Shown: positions 35,478-42,453 of the stretch, one piece after another
Position numbering within the stretch: the stretch's first letter is position 1
Layout of the letters: every line of letters starts with the position of its first letter
Source: JAFAXD01 sp051985675
Lineage (GTDB): Bacteria; Pseudomonadota; Alphaproteobacteria; Rhizobiales; Xanthobacteraceae
DNA length: 64,000 nt
Assembly (NCBI GenBank): GCA_051985675.1
Contig: JBPYFJ010000054.1
Coordinates: forward strand, 1-64,000
Reading direction: 5' to 3'
Program-made: the position numbers and the translations under genes
Notes under the pieces: generated by a model
Told to the model about the DNA's origin: nothing
What the model saw: the letters and a program-made list of their open reading frames with translations, nothing else
Database searches by the model: none

Positions 35478-35553
35478 GGATAACCTCCACCTGCCGGTCC
35501 GGCGCTCGTTCGGGCGGCCGGAATGTCCCCCGGGGCTGGCTTTGCAGCTTCGG

Positions 35554-35592
35554 GACTATAGCCCCTTGGCCACAGCCGCGCGAGCTATAGTC
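35554..35592. promoter_or_regulatory. Inverted repeat overlapping the pckA promoter
   Basis: GACTATAGC at 35554-35562 and GCTATAGTC at 35584-35592 are perfect 9-bp inverted arms whose centres are 30 bp apart, about three helical turns. On the pckA strand one arm covers the -10 box and the other falls about 20 nt past the expected start of transcription. This geometry suits a dimeric or tetrameric regulator binding both arms. The protein is unknown. Confidence 0.55.
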
Positions 35593-35612
35593 AGGCAAAC
35601 TGGCCCTGCCAA
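35584..35612 (-). promoter_or_regulatory. Sigma70-like promoter of pckA
   Basis: Read leftward: -35 TTGGCA (35612-35607), a 17-nt spacer and -10 TATAGC (35589-35584). Expected start of transcription is near 35577, giving a 5' leader of about 100 nt before the GTG of pckA. The hexamers and spacing are near consensus. Confidence 0.6.
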
Positions 35613-35681
35613 GCGGTAGGACGCGACTGCATCACGTTTAATCCCGTCACTTCGCGAAACGCGTTGTGCGGTGCAAAAGCT

Positions 35682-37343
35682 TCAATCTGAAGCGCGTGGC
35701 ACAAGCCAACCCCGATACCGCACGATGAGGCCGGTCAGCGGATGACCGATCTCGACGTCGTAGTTGAACCGCCCTTCGTCGACCAATTCGTAGGCCGCGC
35801 TCACGGGCGCCCACGCCCGTGGCAAAGCCACGCCAAAGATGCTCCACCGCCGCACAATCAAGCGCATACGCTCGTTGTCGGTCACTAGCGCAAGGTCGAA
35901 CCGGAGCGGCCCGAAGCGTTCACACAGGAGGTGGTCGAACCGGCCGCGTCCCTGCTCCTGCGTGCTCACGAAGCTGCGACCCGCCAACTGCCGCCGCCAG
36001 GTTTCGACGCCGTCATGCGCCCTGAAGGTGACTGTCATCGGCATGTTGTCGCCGGCTCCGGGAAACCCCAACATGCCGGCCACGAGCCGGGCGAGCAGGC
36101 CACGACCGCGGTCCACACGCGCTGTGCCGTCGGCGGCAAGCTCATCCTTGAAGTCGTGCATCGCGCGCCAGGGCGCCGGCATGGTGTCGAACGCGTCGCC
36201 GAGTATGCGCCGGTAGAGCGGCGCTGCCGCCGGCATTGAATTGCGCACGCCCGTGTAGATGCGGCGGCGCGCGAACAACGCCTCGTAGTCGGAAAGTTCC
36301 AAATCTCTGCTCGCGGGGCGCGCGCCGGCCGCCGGCCGGCGACCGGCCACACAATGGCGGATGATCGCTGCCGCCGCCATCGACGGGATGAACGGCCCGT
36401 CGTCGCCCTCCGCAATCATGTGCCAAGCGCGTTCGATCCGGCGACCTTGCGGCCCAGTCCCATGAGCTGAGACGAACATGCCGCCGCGTTGTTCGCCCCA
36501 GCGCACGGAGCGGCTGAGACGGTGCATGAACGGTGCAAATGGCTCGAGCGATGGCAGTAAACCCAGATGTACCGCGTAAGCCAAGACGTTGAGGGCGCGG
36601 TGCAGGCTCTTAGGCACCGGGCCCGCGCCCATCCACACATCCTTCAGGCTTGGCCAGAGCTCGGGAAGGACTTTGAGATCCGGGACGTCGACCAGCGAGA
36701 AGTGCATCTGATCGAGTGGCAGGCGGCCTGGCGGCGCTATGACGTAGCGTCGGGTTTCGACGAGCGCGAAGTGCGGCTGGCCGTCGGGCATTTGTGTGAT
36801 CGGCTTGCCGGCGTAGCTTGCGATCGCGCGCATGACATTGAGACCAATGTCCGCGTAAGGCGACGGCGCAATTCCGCCCGACACCGACTCGAGACTTGTC
36901 ATGTCGCGTGCCAGCATGCGGATTACGGCGGCCGTCAGCACCGGAAAACTACTGGCGCCGGCGAGCAAGAATATTCCGCGTGCTTTCGCCTCGGCGTCGA
37001 ATTGCGCGATGCCTTTGACGAAATCGGAACCGTCGGCCAGGTCGAGATAATGGATCCCCTGGGCCAGCGCGGCCCGCACCACGCGGTAGGGGTCGCTGTA
37101 GAGCTGAAACGGCCCCGAAGCATCGACGATGATGTCGGGGGCAAGCTCAGCCAGCTGCGGTTCGATCGCGCCGGCGCGATCAAACACAGTAGGTACTGTG
37201 TTAGCTGTGCCGAGACGCGCACAGAACGTCGCGGCTTTCTCCCGGTTGCGCCCGGCAACAATGAGGGTCGCCGTTTCGTCGGCCAGCAGCTGCACCAAAC
37301 GGCCGCCGAAGGTACCGTACCCGCCGAGAATGAGAACCTTCAT
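35682..37343 (-). CDS. Saccharopine-dehydrogenase-like NADP-binding protein with DUF4166-like tail
   Basis: A 553-residue protein. The N-terminus MKVLILGGYGTFGGRLVQLL is a Rossmann dinucleotide-binding start with GGYGTFGG, followed by IIVDASGPFQLYSDPYRVV and HYLDLADGSDFVKGI, typical of the saccharopine-dehydrogenase-like superfamily that acts on membrane or lysine-derived substrates. The C-terminal third (from about LYRRILGDAFDTMPAPWRAM) matches the DUF4166 region often fused to this domain. Substrate and reaction are unknown. It lies alone on its strand between pckA and the parA-like gene; its C-terminus ends about 70 nt before the pckA promoter area. Confidence 0.8.
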   Translation of the reverse strand: MKVLILGGYGTFGGRLVQLLADETATLIVAGRNREKAATFCARLGTANTVPTVFDRAGAIEPQLAELAPDIIVDASGPFQLYSDPYRVVRAALAQGIHYLDLADGSDFVKGIAQFDAEAKARGIFLLAGASSFPVLTAAVIRMLARDMTSLESVSGGIAPSPYADIGLNVMRAIASYAGKPITQMPDGQPHFALVETRRYVIAPPGRLPLDQMHFSLVDVPDLKVLPELWPSLKDVWMGAGPVPKSLHRALNVLAYAVHLGLLPSLEPFAPFMHRLSRSVRWGEQRGGMFVSAHGTGPQGRRIERAWHMIAEGDDGPFIPSMAAAAIIRHCVAGRRPAAGARPASRDLELSDYEALFARRRIYTGVRNSMPAAAPLYRRILGDAFDTMPAPWRAMHDFKDELAADGTARVDRGRGLLARLVAGMLGFPGAGDNMPMTVTFRAHDGVETWRRQLAGRSFVSTQEQGRGRFDHLLCERFGPLRFDLALVTDNERMRLIVRRWSIFGVALPRAWAPVSAAYELVDEGRFNYDVEIGHPLTGLIVRYRGWLVPRASD

Positions 37344-37414
37344 CCCCGTGCGTATATCAACAACTGATTGTCGTGTGTCGCCGGCGGTCGCCGATTGGCG
37401 GAATTATGTGCCGG

Positions 37415-38086
37415 TCATGCGGAGGCAGCCATGTCCGGCGCCGCCGCGCGGCGGGCGACTTCGATAAAAGCCAGCAACGCCTCATCCACCGCCAGCGCAA
37501 CCGAGCGCAGTTTCGGTTGCCCGGCCTCCCGCCCGGTTCGTCCGGTCGCGTACAGGGAAATGAAGCCGTCTTTCTGCGGCAGAACGGCATCTATCACGGC
37601 GATGCGGTTCATCTCGAGAATCGAGCGCGCTTGCTGCTCCTGCCGCTTGGAGCCGCCGGTTCTACAAAACACGATCGCTACGCGATCGGACGGAATGCCG
37701 GCATTGCGCAGCGACTCGACGACACGCAGCGTCGGCGACACGTCGTCAAGCGAATAGCTCGACGGCAGGAAGATCACGTCAGAAGAGACCGCGAGGTCGA
37801 GACTGATCTCGTCGTGCTGCCCGCGCGTGTCGATCACGATGTCTTGATATTCGAATTCCACGCGTCCCAGCTTCTTCTCCTTCGAGAACGCCGCGACGTC
37901 GACTGTCGGTGCAAGCGCGCGCGCCACGCGTTGGGCCTGCCAACGCATGCAGGTGCGTTGGTCGACGTCAAAATCAGCGAGCAGAACCTTGCGACCCGCA
38001 TAAGCGAGCGCGATCGCCGTGGAGCGCGCCAGCGTCGACTTTCCGACACCGCCTTTCTGCGAGGTGAACAGAATTCGACGGGGCAT
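37415..38086 (-). CDS. ParA/MinD-family partition-type ATPase
   Basis: A 223-residue orphan ParA-type ATPase. The deviant Walker A KGGVGKST is at residues 10-17, in FTSQKGGVGKSTLARS. A Walker-A' aspartate lies in VLLADFDVDQRT, and IVIDTRGQHDE is the Walker B-like segment. Such ATPases position DNA or protein complexes on the nucleoid or membrane. ATG 38086 was chosen because GGAGG stands 11 nt before it; ATG 38116 would add ten residues without a good Shine-Dalgarno. No parB or parS site is adjacent; the only neighbour is a small divergent DNA-binding-like gene, with palindromes between them. It could position a cargo such as a chemoreceptor cluster or serve a mobile or ancestral plasmid module. 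Function is not established. Confidence 0.85.
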   Translation of the reverse strand: MPRRILFTSQKGGVGKSTLARSTAIALAYAGRKVLLADFDVDQRTCMRWQAQRVARALAPTVDVAAFSKEKKLGRVEFEYQDIVIDTRGQHDEISLDLAVSSDVIFLPSSYSLDDVSPTLRVVESLRNAGIPSDRVAIVFCRTGGSKRQEQQARSILEMNRIAVIDAVLPQKDGFISLYATGRTGREAGQPKLRSVALAVDEALLAFIEVARRAAAPDMAASA

Positions 38087-38144
38087 CGTGGTCGAGACCT
38101 CCATTCCATTCGCCATGATTGGCGATTGGCGGCTTGGCGGATAA

Positions 38145-38190
38145 TGTCAGCTTTTGGGCTGACAAATGTCAAACAATATGACATATTGTT
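38145..38190. promoter_or_regulatory. Iterated palindromes between parA-like and small DNA-binding-like genes
   Basis: The perfect 19-bp palindrome AACAATATG, A, CATATTGTT lies at 38172-38190. Another pair, TGTCAGC (38145-38151) and GCTGACA (38158-38164), has a 6-nt centre. TGTCA or TGACA half-sites recur at 38145, 38160, 38167 and 38179 in alternating orientation. A TTGACA at 38172-38167 on the parA strand falls within the array, so a bound protein could control both divergent genes. The patch is much richer in A and T than its surroundings. Confidence 0.6.
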
Positions 38191-38215
38191 ATCATGATAG
38201 CGCGATTCGGCGAAC

Positions 38216-38224
38216 AAAGGAGAA
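38216..38224 (+). promoter_or_regulatory. Strong Shine-Dalgarno placed before an ATT codon
   Basis: AAAGGAGAA at 38216-38224 is the best ribosome-binding site near the small gene. An in-frame ATT lies at 38231, 8 nt after the GGAG; the first in-frame ATG is at 38252, which is 29 nt after it. This suggests initiation at ATT. Confidence 0.5.
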
Positions 38225-38251
38225 CGTGTCATTGCCGACGATGACCGCTGG

Positions 38252-38569
38252 ATGATCCGAGGGGTCGACGCCGCCACGCGCAAGGTCGTGAAGGCGGCGG
38301 CGAAGGCGGAGGGTGTCAGTGTCGGACGCTGGGTGCGTCGGGCGCTGGCCGCCGCCCTCAATACCGCCGCCGATGGGCCCTCGACCGTCGACAACCTGAG
38401 CGAGCGCTTACGGCTGCTCGAGGCGCGGCTCGATGTGCTGGAGAAGTCGCACCGGACGCTTCACCACAGGGTTCTGGCAACGGACTACCGGCACACGCCG
38501 ACGCGCTACCAAGATAGGATGCGGACCGATGGACGGGCACGACGAAATCGAGCTCAAACTAAGGATTGA
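38252..38569 (+). CDS. Small basic DNA-binding-like protein, partner of the ParA-type gene
   Basis: From ATG 38252 the product has 105 residues; from the ATT at 38231 it gains IADDDRW before MIRGVDAATR. The first 40 residues (RKVVKAAAKAEGVSVGRWVRRALAAAL) resemble the basic strand-helix-helix of Arc/MetJ-type or ParG-like repressors. The following part (LSERLRLLEARLDVLEKSH) is a short coiled coil for pairing, and the tail is basic. Such proteins often act as ParB substitutes beside ParA and repress the divergent operon. The palindromes upstream fit that reading. The stop at 38569 lies 41 nt inside the next gene, so the pair is translationally linked. The family is inferred from the pattern alone. 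Confidence 0.6.
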   Translation: MIRGVDAATRKVVKAAAKAEGVSVGRWVRRALAAALNTAADGPSTVDNLSERLRLLEARLDVLEKSHRTLHHRVLATDYRHTPTRYQDRMRTDGRARRNRAQTKD

Positions 38570-40112
38570 CCCTGACAGCGTTGCCAAGATCCGCCAGTCG
38601 GATTGGTGGCGCCAGCTCGGCGGCGGAAGCCGCAAACGCCTGCGCAGCGTCTATTTCGATACCTCCGACCGGCGCCTGCGCCGGCTCGACATCAGCTTGC
38701 GCACCCGCACCGATGGCCGCGACACCATTCAGACGGTCAAGCTGGCCGGCCGAGGGTCGGCCTCGGTGGCGCGCCGTGAATGGGAGACCCTTGTTCCCGA
38801 CGCGATCCCGGATCCGTCGCTGGTGATCGATCCGGCACTCCCGCAAGAGTTTCGCAAGTTGACGGCGCCGGATCTGCAGCCCCTGTTCGACGTCGACGTC
38901 AAGCGCGACACGCGACGCGTCACAGCCGATCAAGCGCAGATCGAGCTGTCGCTGGATGAGGGCGCGGTCATCTCGGGCGAACAGCGTCAGGACGTCCGCG
39001 AGGTTGAACTCGAGCTGGTGTCCGGCGATGTTGAGCAGCTGTTCGCGGAGGCCCGACGGCTGAGCGATATTGCCGCGGGGCGCTTGCACGCCCGCACGAA
39101 ATCCGATGTTGGCTACGCGCTGGTGCGCGGTACGCGAAAACACTGGTCGCGGGCCCCGGCGCTCGAACTGGATGCCGAAATGACGGCGGGCGATGCGCTC
39201 AAGGCCATCGCGCGCAACTGTTTCGAACATCTGACCGCAAACGACGATTGCGCGCGCCTCAACCTCGATCCGGAGGGAGTACATCAATGCCGGGTTGCGC
39301 TGCGCCGGCTTCGTTCGCTGTTCAAGACTTACGAAACGATTCTGCGGCGCAAGCGAGCTGAACCGATCGACGCCGAGGTTCGGTGGCTCGGCCAGGTGCT
39401 CGGCTCGGCTCGCGATCTCGACGTGTTGCGTACCGATTTACTTGAGCCGGCCATCAGCGCGCTGGGAGAAACCGATCAACTCGCCCCGCTCGTGTCCGGG
39501 CTCGAGGACAACAGGGTGCGCGCTTACGCGGCGGTTCATGAGGCCCTCTCGTCGAGCCGCTATCGGCACTTCCTGATCGACCTGTGCGCCTTCGGTTACG
39601 GCAAGTATCACGATCTCGCCAAAACCAAGCTGGGACCGGAAGCTCTCGATCGGCCGCTACCGCAGTTTGCGGCCGCTGCGCTTGCGAAAGCCCACCGCAA
39701 GCTGCTCAAGCGCGGCCGCGACTTCGAGACGCTGTCTCAGACCGAACGGCACAGCGTTCGGATAGCGCTCAAGAAGCTGAGGTACGCGATCGATTTCTTC
39801 GGCGGGGTGTTCGACCCGGAGCGCCATACGCGATTTTTCAAGGATCTGGCGCGACTGCAGGAGGACCTGGGCAGCATGAATGACGTCGCGGTCGCCGAGG
39901 CACGGCTTGCGCGTTTGGTCGGCGTGTCGCCGGATGAAGGTTCCGACCCGGTCGCAGCATCGGCCTTGTCGGGCAAAGTCACGTTTGCGGCGGGATGCAT
40001 CTTGGGCTGGCATCGGCGTCGCGCTGCCGAGATCGACGAGCGACTGGTCAAAGATTGGCACGTGTTTGCCCGTGCCAAACCGTTTTGGCAGAGCGGACTT
40101 CCCAGCGAATAG
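38529..40112 (+). CDS. CYTH-CHAD domain protein
   Basis: A 527-residue two-domain protein. The N-terminal CYTH tunnel domain (residues about 3-200) has the metal-triphosphate motif EIELK (residues 6-10) and YFDTSDRRLRRLDISLRTR. The C-terminal CHAD domain (about 220-510) is helical and rich in basic residues and histidine, with HQCRVALRRLRSLFKTYE and SVRIALKKLRYAIDFF, as in polyphosphate-binding CHAD proteins. Such fusions are inorganic triphosphatases or polyphosphate-associated proteins. ATG 38529 lies within the preceding small gene, and the longer upstream frame is only an overlap. The gene is followed by a small exported protein gene with its own promoter. Confidence 0.9.
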   Translation: MDGHDEIELKLRIDPDSVAKIRQSDWWRQLGGGSRKRLRSVYFDTSDRRLRRLDISLRTRTDGRDTIQTVKLAGRGSASVARREWETLVPDAIPDPSLVIDPALPQEFRKLTAPDLQPLFDVDVKRDTRRVTADQAQIELSLDEGAVISGEQRQDVREVELELVSGDVEQLFAEARRLSDIAAGRLHARTKSDVGYALVRGTRKHWSRAPALELDAEMTAGDALKAIARNCFEHLTANDDCARLNLDPEGVHQCRVALRRLRSLFKTYETILRRKRAEPIDAEVRWLGQVLGSARDLDVLRTDLLEPAISALGETDQLAPLVSGLEDNRVRAYAAVHEALSSSRYRHFLIDLCAFGYGKYHDLAKTKLGPEALDRPLPQFAAAALAKAHRKLLKRGRDFETLSQTERHSVRIALKKLRYAIDFFGGVFDPERHTRFFKDLARLQEDLGSMNDVAVAEARLARLVGVSPDEGSDPVAASALSGKVTFAAGCILGWHRRRAAEIDERLVKDWHVFARAKPFWQSGLPSE

Positions 40113-40150
40113 GCGCGGTCGCGGGTTTTGACCAAAGGCGGGTTTCCTGA

Positions 40151-40180
40151 TTGACGAACCAAACGTGCGAGCGTCATAAA
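40151..40180 (+). promoter_or_regulatory. Sigma70-like promoter of the small exported protein gene
   Basis: TTGACG (40151-40156), an 18-nt spacer and CATAAA (40175-40180). Transcription would start near 40187, leaving about 36 nt before ATG 40223. The leader is short and carries two possible crossing stems. Confidence 0.5.
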
Positions 40181-40222
40181 TAATGGTCCGCGGGTGGGTA
40201 CCTGTAGCCAGGACCAAGTACC

Positions 40223-40540
40223 ATGAAACTCGTGATCGGGATTGTCGCTGTTTTGGCGCTCGCATGCTCGCCGGTGTTCGCAAAGCCGCGGCCCGCGCTG
40301 CCGGACACTCCGAACATGGGACAATGGAAAGATCTTGGGGCTTCCATGGCGGAGTTGGTCGAGCAGGGCTACGCCCTGGTTGAGGTGATTACGACCGGTG
40401 GCCAGGATGAGATCAGCGTCTACTTTCTATCCAAGGGAACCGAGCTGGTGCGATGCCGGGATGGCATCGTGCTCGGCAACAACCGCGGGTTCGTATCGAA
40501 TTGCGCGAAACTCGTCCGTCCCTATCAGGCCTCGCAGTAG
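40223..40540 (+). CDS. Small exported hypothetical protein
   Basis: A 105-residue protein with a signal peptide MKLVIGIVAVLALACSPVFA followed by a proline-rich mature start. The mature part has EQGYALVEVITTGGQDEISVYFLSKG and two cysteines (CRDG and SNCAKL) that could form one disulfide. It resembles small conserved hypotheticals of Hyphomicrobiales of unknown function. A promoter lies immediately upstream. It converges with the DCC gene, whose end is 8 nt away. No named family can be given. Confidence 0.7.
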   Translation: MKLVIGIVAVLALACSPVFAKPRPALPDTPNMGQWKDLGASMAELVEQGYALVEVITTGGQDEISVYFLSKGTELVRCRDGIVLGNNRGFVSNCAKLVRPYQASQ

Positions 40541-40548
40541 AGCCATTG

Positions 40549-41031
40549 TCACGCAAGTGAAGTCTGATCGTCGGTAAGGAATCGGTCCCGCGCCCCGGCG
40601 GACGGCGCATAACAACTCGATCGCTTCCCGAACAGCCGAAGCCGGTTGCGGGCGATGACGTCGTATGCAGCATCGCGCGCCGGCCGCGGAAACACGCGAA
40701 GGCATCCGATCACCGACCACGGCCAGCCAAGGCGTTCAGCGATACGGATCGCGGCCTCGGATTTGAACCAGGCGATCCCGTCGGCAATCAGGATGTTGGT
40801 CTCGTAGTCTTGCGGATCGAGGCCGTAGTGCTCATACAGCGCATGTCCGAGGATCGATTGGGCCGCGAGCAGCCTGAACTTCGCCGCGGGGTCATGCCTG
40901 AGCACGAATCGCGCAAACCCCGTGCACAGCGCGCAATAACCGTCAAAGACGACGATCGGGCGATCGTCGGGAAAGCTTGGAACCGCCGGATCTGCGCAGT
41001 AGCTATAGGCCGCGCGCGCGACTGCGCTCAC
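40549..41031 (-). CDS. DCC1-like thiol-disulfide oxidoreductase family protein
   Basis: A 160-residue protein of the DUF393/DCC family. The family-naming motif DGYCALC opens a thioredoxin-like fold: VVFDGYCALCTGFARFVLRHDP. ETNILIADGIAWFKSEAAI and IARNRLRLFGKRSSCYAPS are typical of the family. Members are proposed thiol-disulfide oxidoreductases without proven substrates. The start is GTG 41031; with the ppa frame restored, the ppa stop and this start overlap as GTGA. That overlap is itself evidence that ppa is normally read through to 41028 and that the two genes are coupled. Confidence 0.88.
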   Translation of the reverse strand: MSAVARAAYSYCADPAVPSFPDDRPIVVFDGYCALCTGFARFVLRHDPAAKFRLLAAQSILGHALYEHYGLDPQDYETNILIADGIAWFKSEAAIRIAERLGWPWSVIGCLRVFPRPARDAAYDVIARNRLRLFGKRSSCYAPSAGARDRFLTDDQTSLA

Positions 41032-41556
41032 GGCTTCGCCCGCACGATCGCATCAGCGATCATTGTGCGGGCCTCTTCGGCGTCTCCCCAACCGATCACC
41101 TTCACCCCATTTTCCGGGCTCCAGATCTTTGTAGTGCGCGAAGAAATGCTCGATCTGCGCCAGCGTGATCTCAGGCAAGTCCGTGAAATTCGTCACATGG
41201 GCATAGCGCTTGGTGAGCTTCGGCACCGGCACCGCGACGATCTTTTCATCGATGCCGCCGTCGTCTTCCATCTTGAACACGCCAATCGGCCGCACGTTGA
41301 TCACGGCGCCCGGCACGATGGGACGCGTGTTGGCGATCAGCACGTCGATCGGGTCGCCATCCTGGGACAGCGTATGCGGTACAAAGCCGTAGTTGCCGGG
41401 ATAGCGCATCGGCGTGTGCAGGAAACGGTCGACCACCAGGGTCCCAGCGGCCTTGTCCATCTCATATTTGATCGGCTCGCCGCCGATCGACACCTCGATC
41501 ACGACATTTACGTCGCGCGGCGGATCGAGACCGATTGCAATCGCATCCAACCGCAT
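41028..41556 (-). CDS. ppa: Inorganic diphosphatase, C-terminal end shifted by one base
   Basis: A soluble family I pyrophosphatase; it hydrolyses diphosphate to phosphate and pulls many biosynthetic reactions forward. The metal motif DGDPIDVLI and the segment RYPGNYGFVPHTL are intact. The frame as written ends at 41053 after KWGEGDRLGRR. Four G residues (41105-41108, C on the plus strand) stand where three are expected. With one removed the frame reads KWVKVIGWGDAEEARTMIAD and ends in TGA at 41028-41030, giving 175 residues, the family length, with a GTGA overlap to the DCC gene. The span here uses the restored end. Either the extra base is a sequence error or the enzyme lives with an altered tail. 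Confidence 0.88.
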
Positions 41557-41577
41557 GCGCTTTCTGTCCTCTGGACG

Positions 41578-42300
41578 TTATGCCGCCCGCGCCCGATCGG
41601 CGAGCTGTCTGAGCACCTGGCGCAACATACCGGGCCCATCGATCGGGCGAGGAAATGTCAGCCGCAACGCCGTGCGGCCGTCCTGCAGCTCGAGGCCTTC
41701 GGGATCGCATCCCGCGCATCGCCAATCGCCGTCGGGCGCGCCAAGCAGCTTCGTGGCATAGAGGCGCGCCGTATCCGTGCGGTCGCGATTCAAGTACGCG
41801 ACAACCTCCGCTTCCGCCGCAACGAGCGAATCGCGTCCGGCGAGATCGAGCAGGATTTCACCTGGCTCGAGGTCGACGATGCGACCGAATCCGGCGACCA
41901 AATGTGCTCGGGTGAGCGTGACGCGGTAATACGCGAAATCGCCGAATTCCGCGAACATCCCCGCCTCCGGCTGGCGGTCGAGATAACGTCTGCGCGCCTC
42001 GGGGTCGTCAGTCGTCGACGCGCGACCCATCAACATCACTCGCGCGCCTTCGAGCGGATCACCGGGTTTGCGCTCATCGATCATCAGAGACACCCGTGCA
42101 TCCGCCAGAAGGTTTTTGGTGTGCAACGCAAGGCGAGACAACAGCAACAGCGGCTCGCCGTCGGCCGCGGTCGCCATGTTGACGAGCGAGCAATATGGAT
42201 CGCCAGTCCCTTCCATCAGGGTTGCGAGCGCGCCAGAACGGCCCTCGCGCAAGAGCTTCTTGGCGGCCGCCTTGGGATCAAATTCGGATTTGCGCTCCAT
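41578..42300 (-). CDS. HugZ-like / pyridoxamine-phosphate-oxidase-like heme-utilisation family protein
   Basis: A 240-residue split-barrel flavin-type protein. The N-terminal domain carries SGALATLMEGTGDPYCSLVNMATAADGEPLLLLSRLALHTKN, the pyridoxamine-phosphate-oxidase-like barrel, and RVSLMIDER follows. The C-terminal part (about 160-240) matches the DUF2470/HugZ extension. Relatives include the heme oxygenase HugZ, but heme-binding residues cannot be confirmed here, so heme use is not claimed. It is the first gene of a leftward operon with ppa (21 nt away) and the DCC protein, and is divergent from chvI. Confidence 0.85.
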   Translation of the reverse strand: MERKSEFDPKAAAKKLLREGRSGALATLMEGTGDPYCSLVNMATAADGEPLLLLSRLALHTKNLLADARVSLMIDERKPGDPLEGARVMLMGRASTTDDPEARRRYLDRQPEAGMFAEFGDFAYYRVTLTRAHLVAGFGRIVDLEPGEILLDLAGRDSLVAAEAEVVAYLNRDRTDTARLYATKLLGAPDGDWRCAGCDPEGLELQDGRTALRLTFPRPIDGPGMLRQVLRQLADRARAA

Positions 42301-42433
42301 TGCCCTTCCAGGGGTTAAAGATGTAGAATTTCAGGCGTTTGCAGACAGGGTTGTAATTGTAGCAGAATCACATACTTGTTGCAGGTTAGACACATTTTGG
42401 CCCACCTTTAGGGCCTACCACGGACGGGGGAAA

Positions 42434-42446
42434 TTCCGTCACGGAA
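42434..42446 (+). promoter_or_regulatory. Small palindrome over the chvI ribosome-binding region
   Basis: TTCCGT and ACGGAA (42434-42439 and 42441-42446) flank one C, 7 nt before ATG 42454. The only Shine-Dalgarno-like bases (GGAA) lie in the right arm, so the stem could lower chvI translation, or the palindrome could bind a protein. A second weak stem (GGCCC with GGGCC) lies near 42400. Confidence 0.35.
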
Positions 42447-42453
42447 CAAGCTC

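Noticed and set aside
35478..35681. An attachment or transposon end next to pckA
   Set aside because: The inverted repeat there fits promoter geometry and no transposase or target duplication is present.
40810..42318. A 502-codon plus-strand open frame across DCC, ppa and HugZ
   Set aside because: Three recognised genes lie on the opposite strand in this span; the product has no family features.
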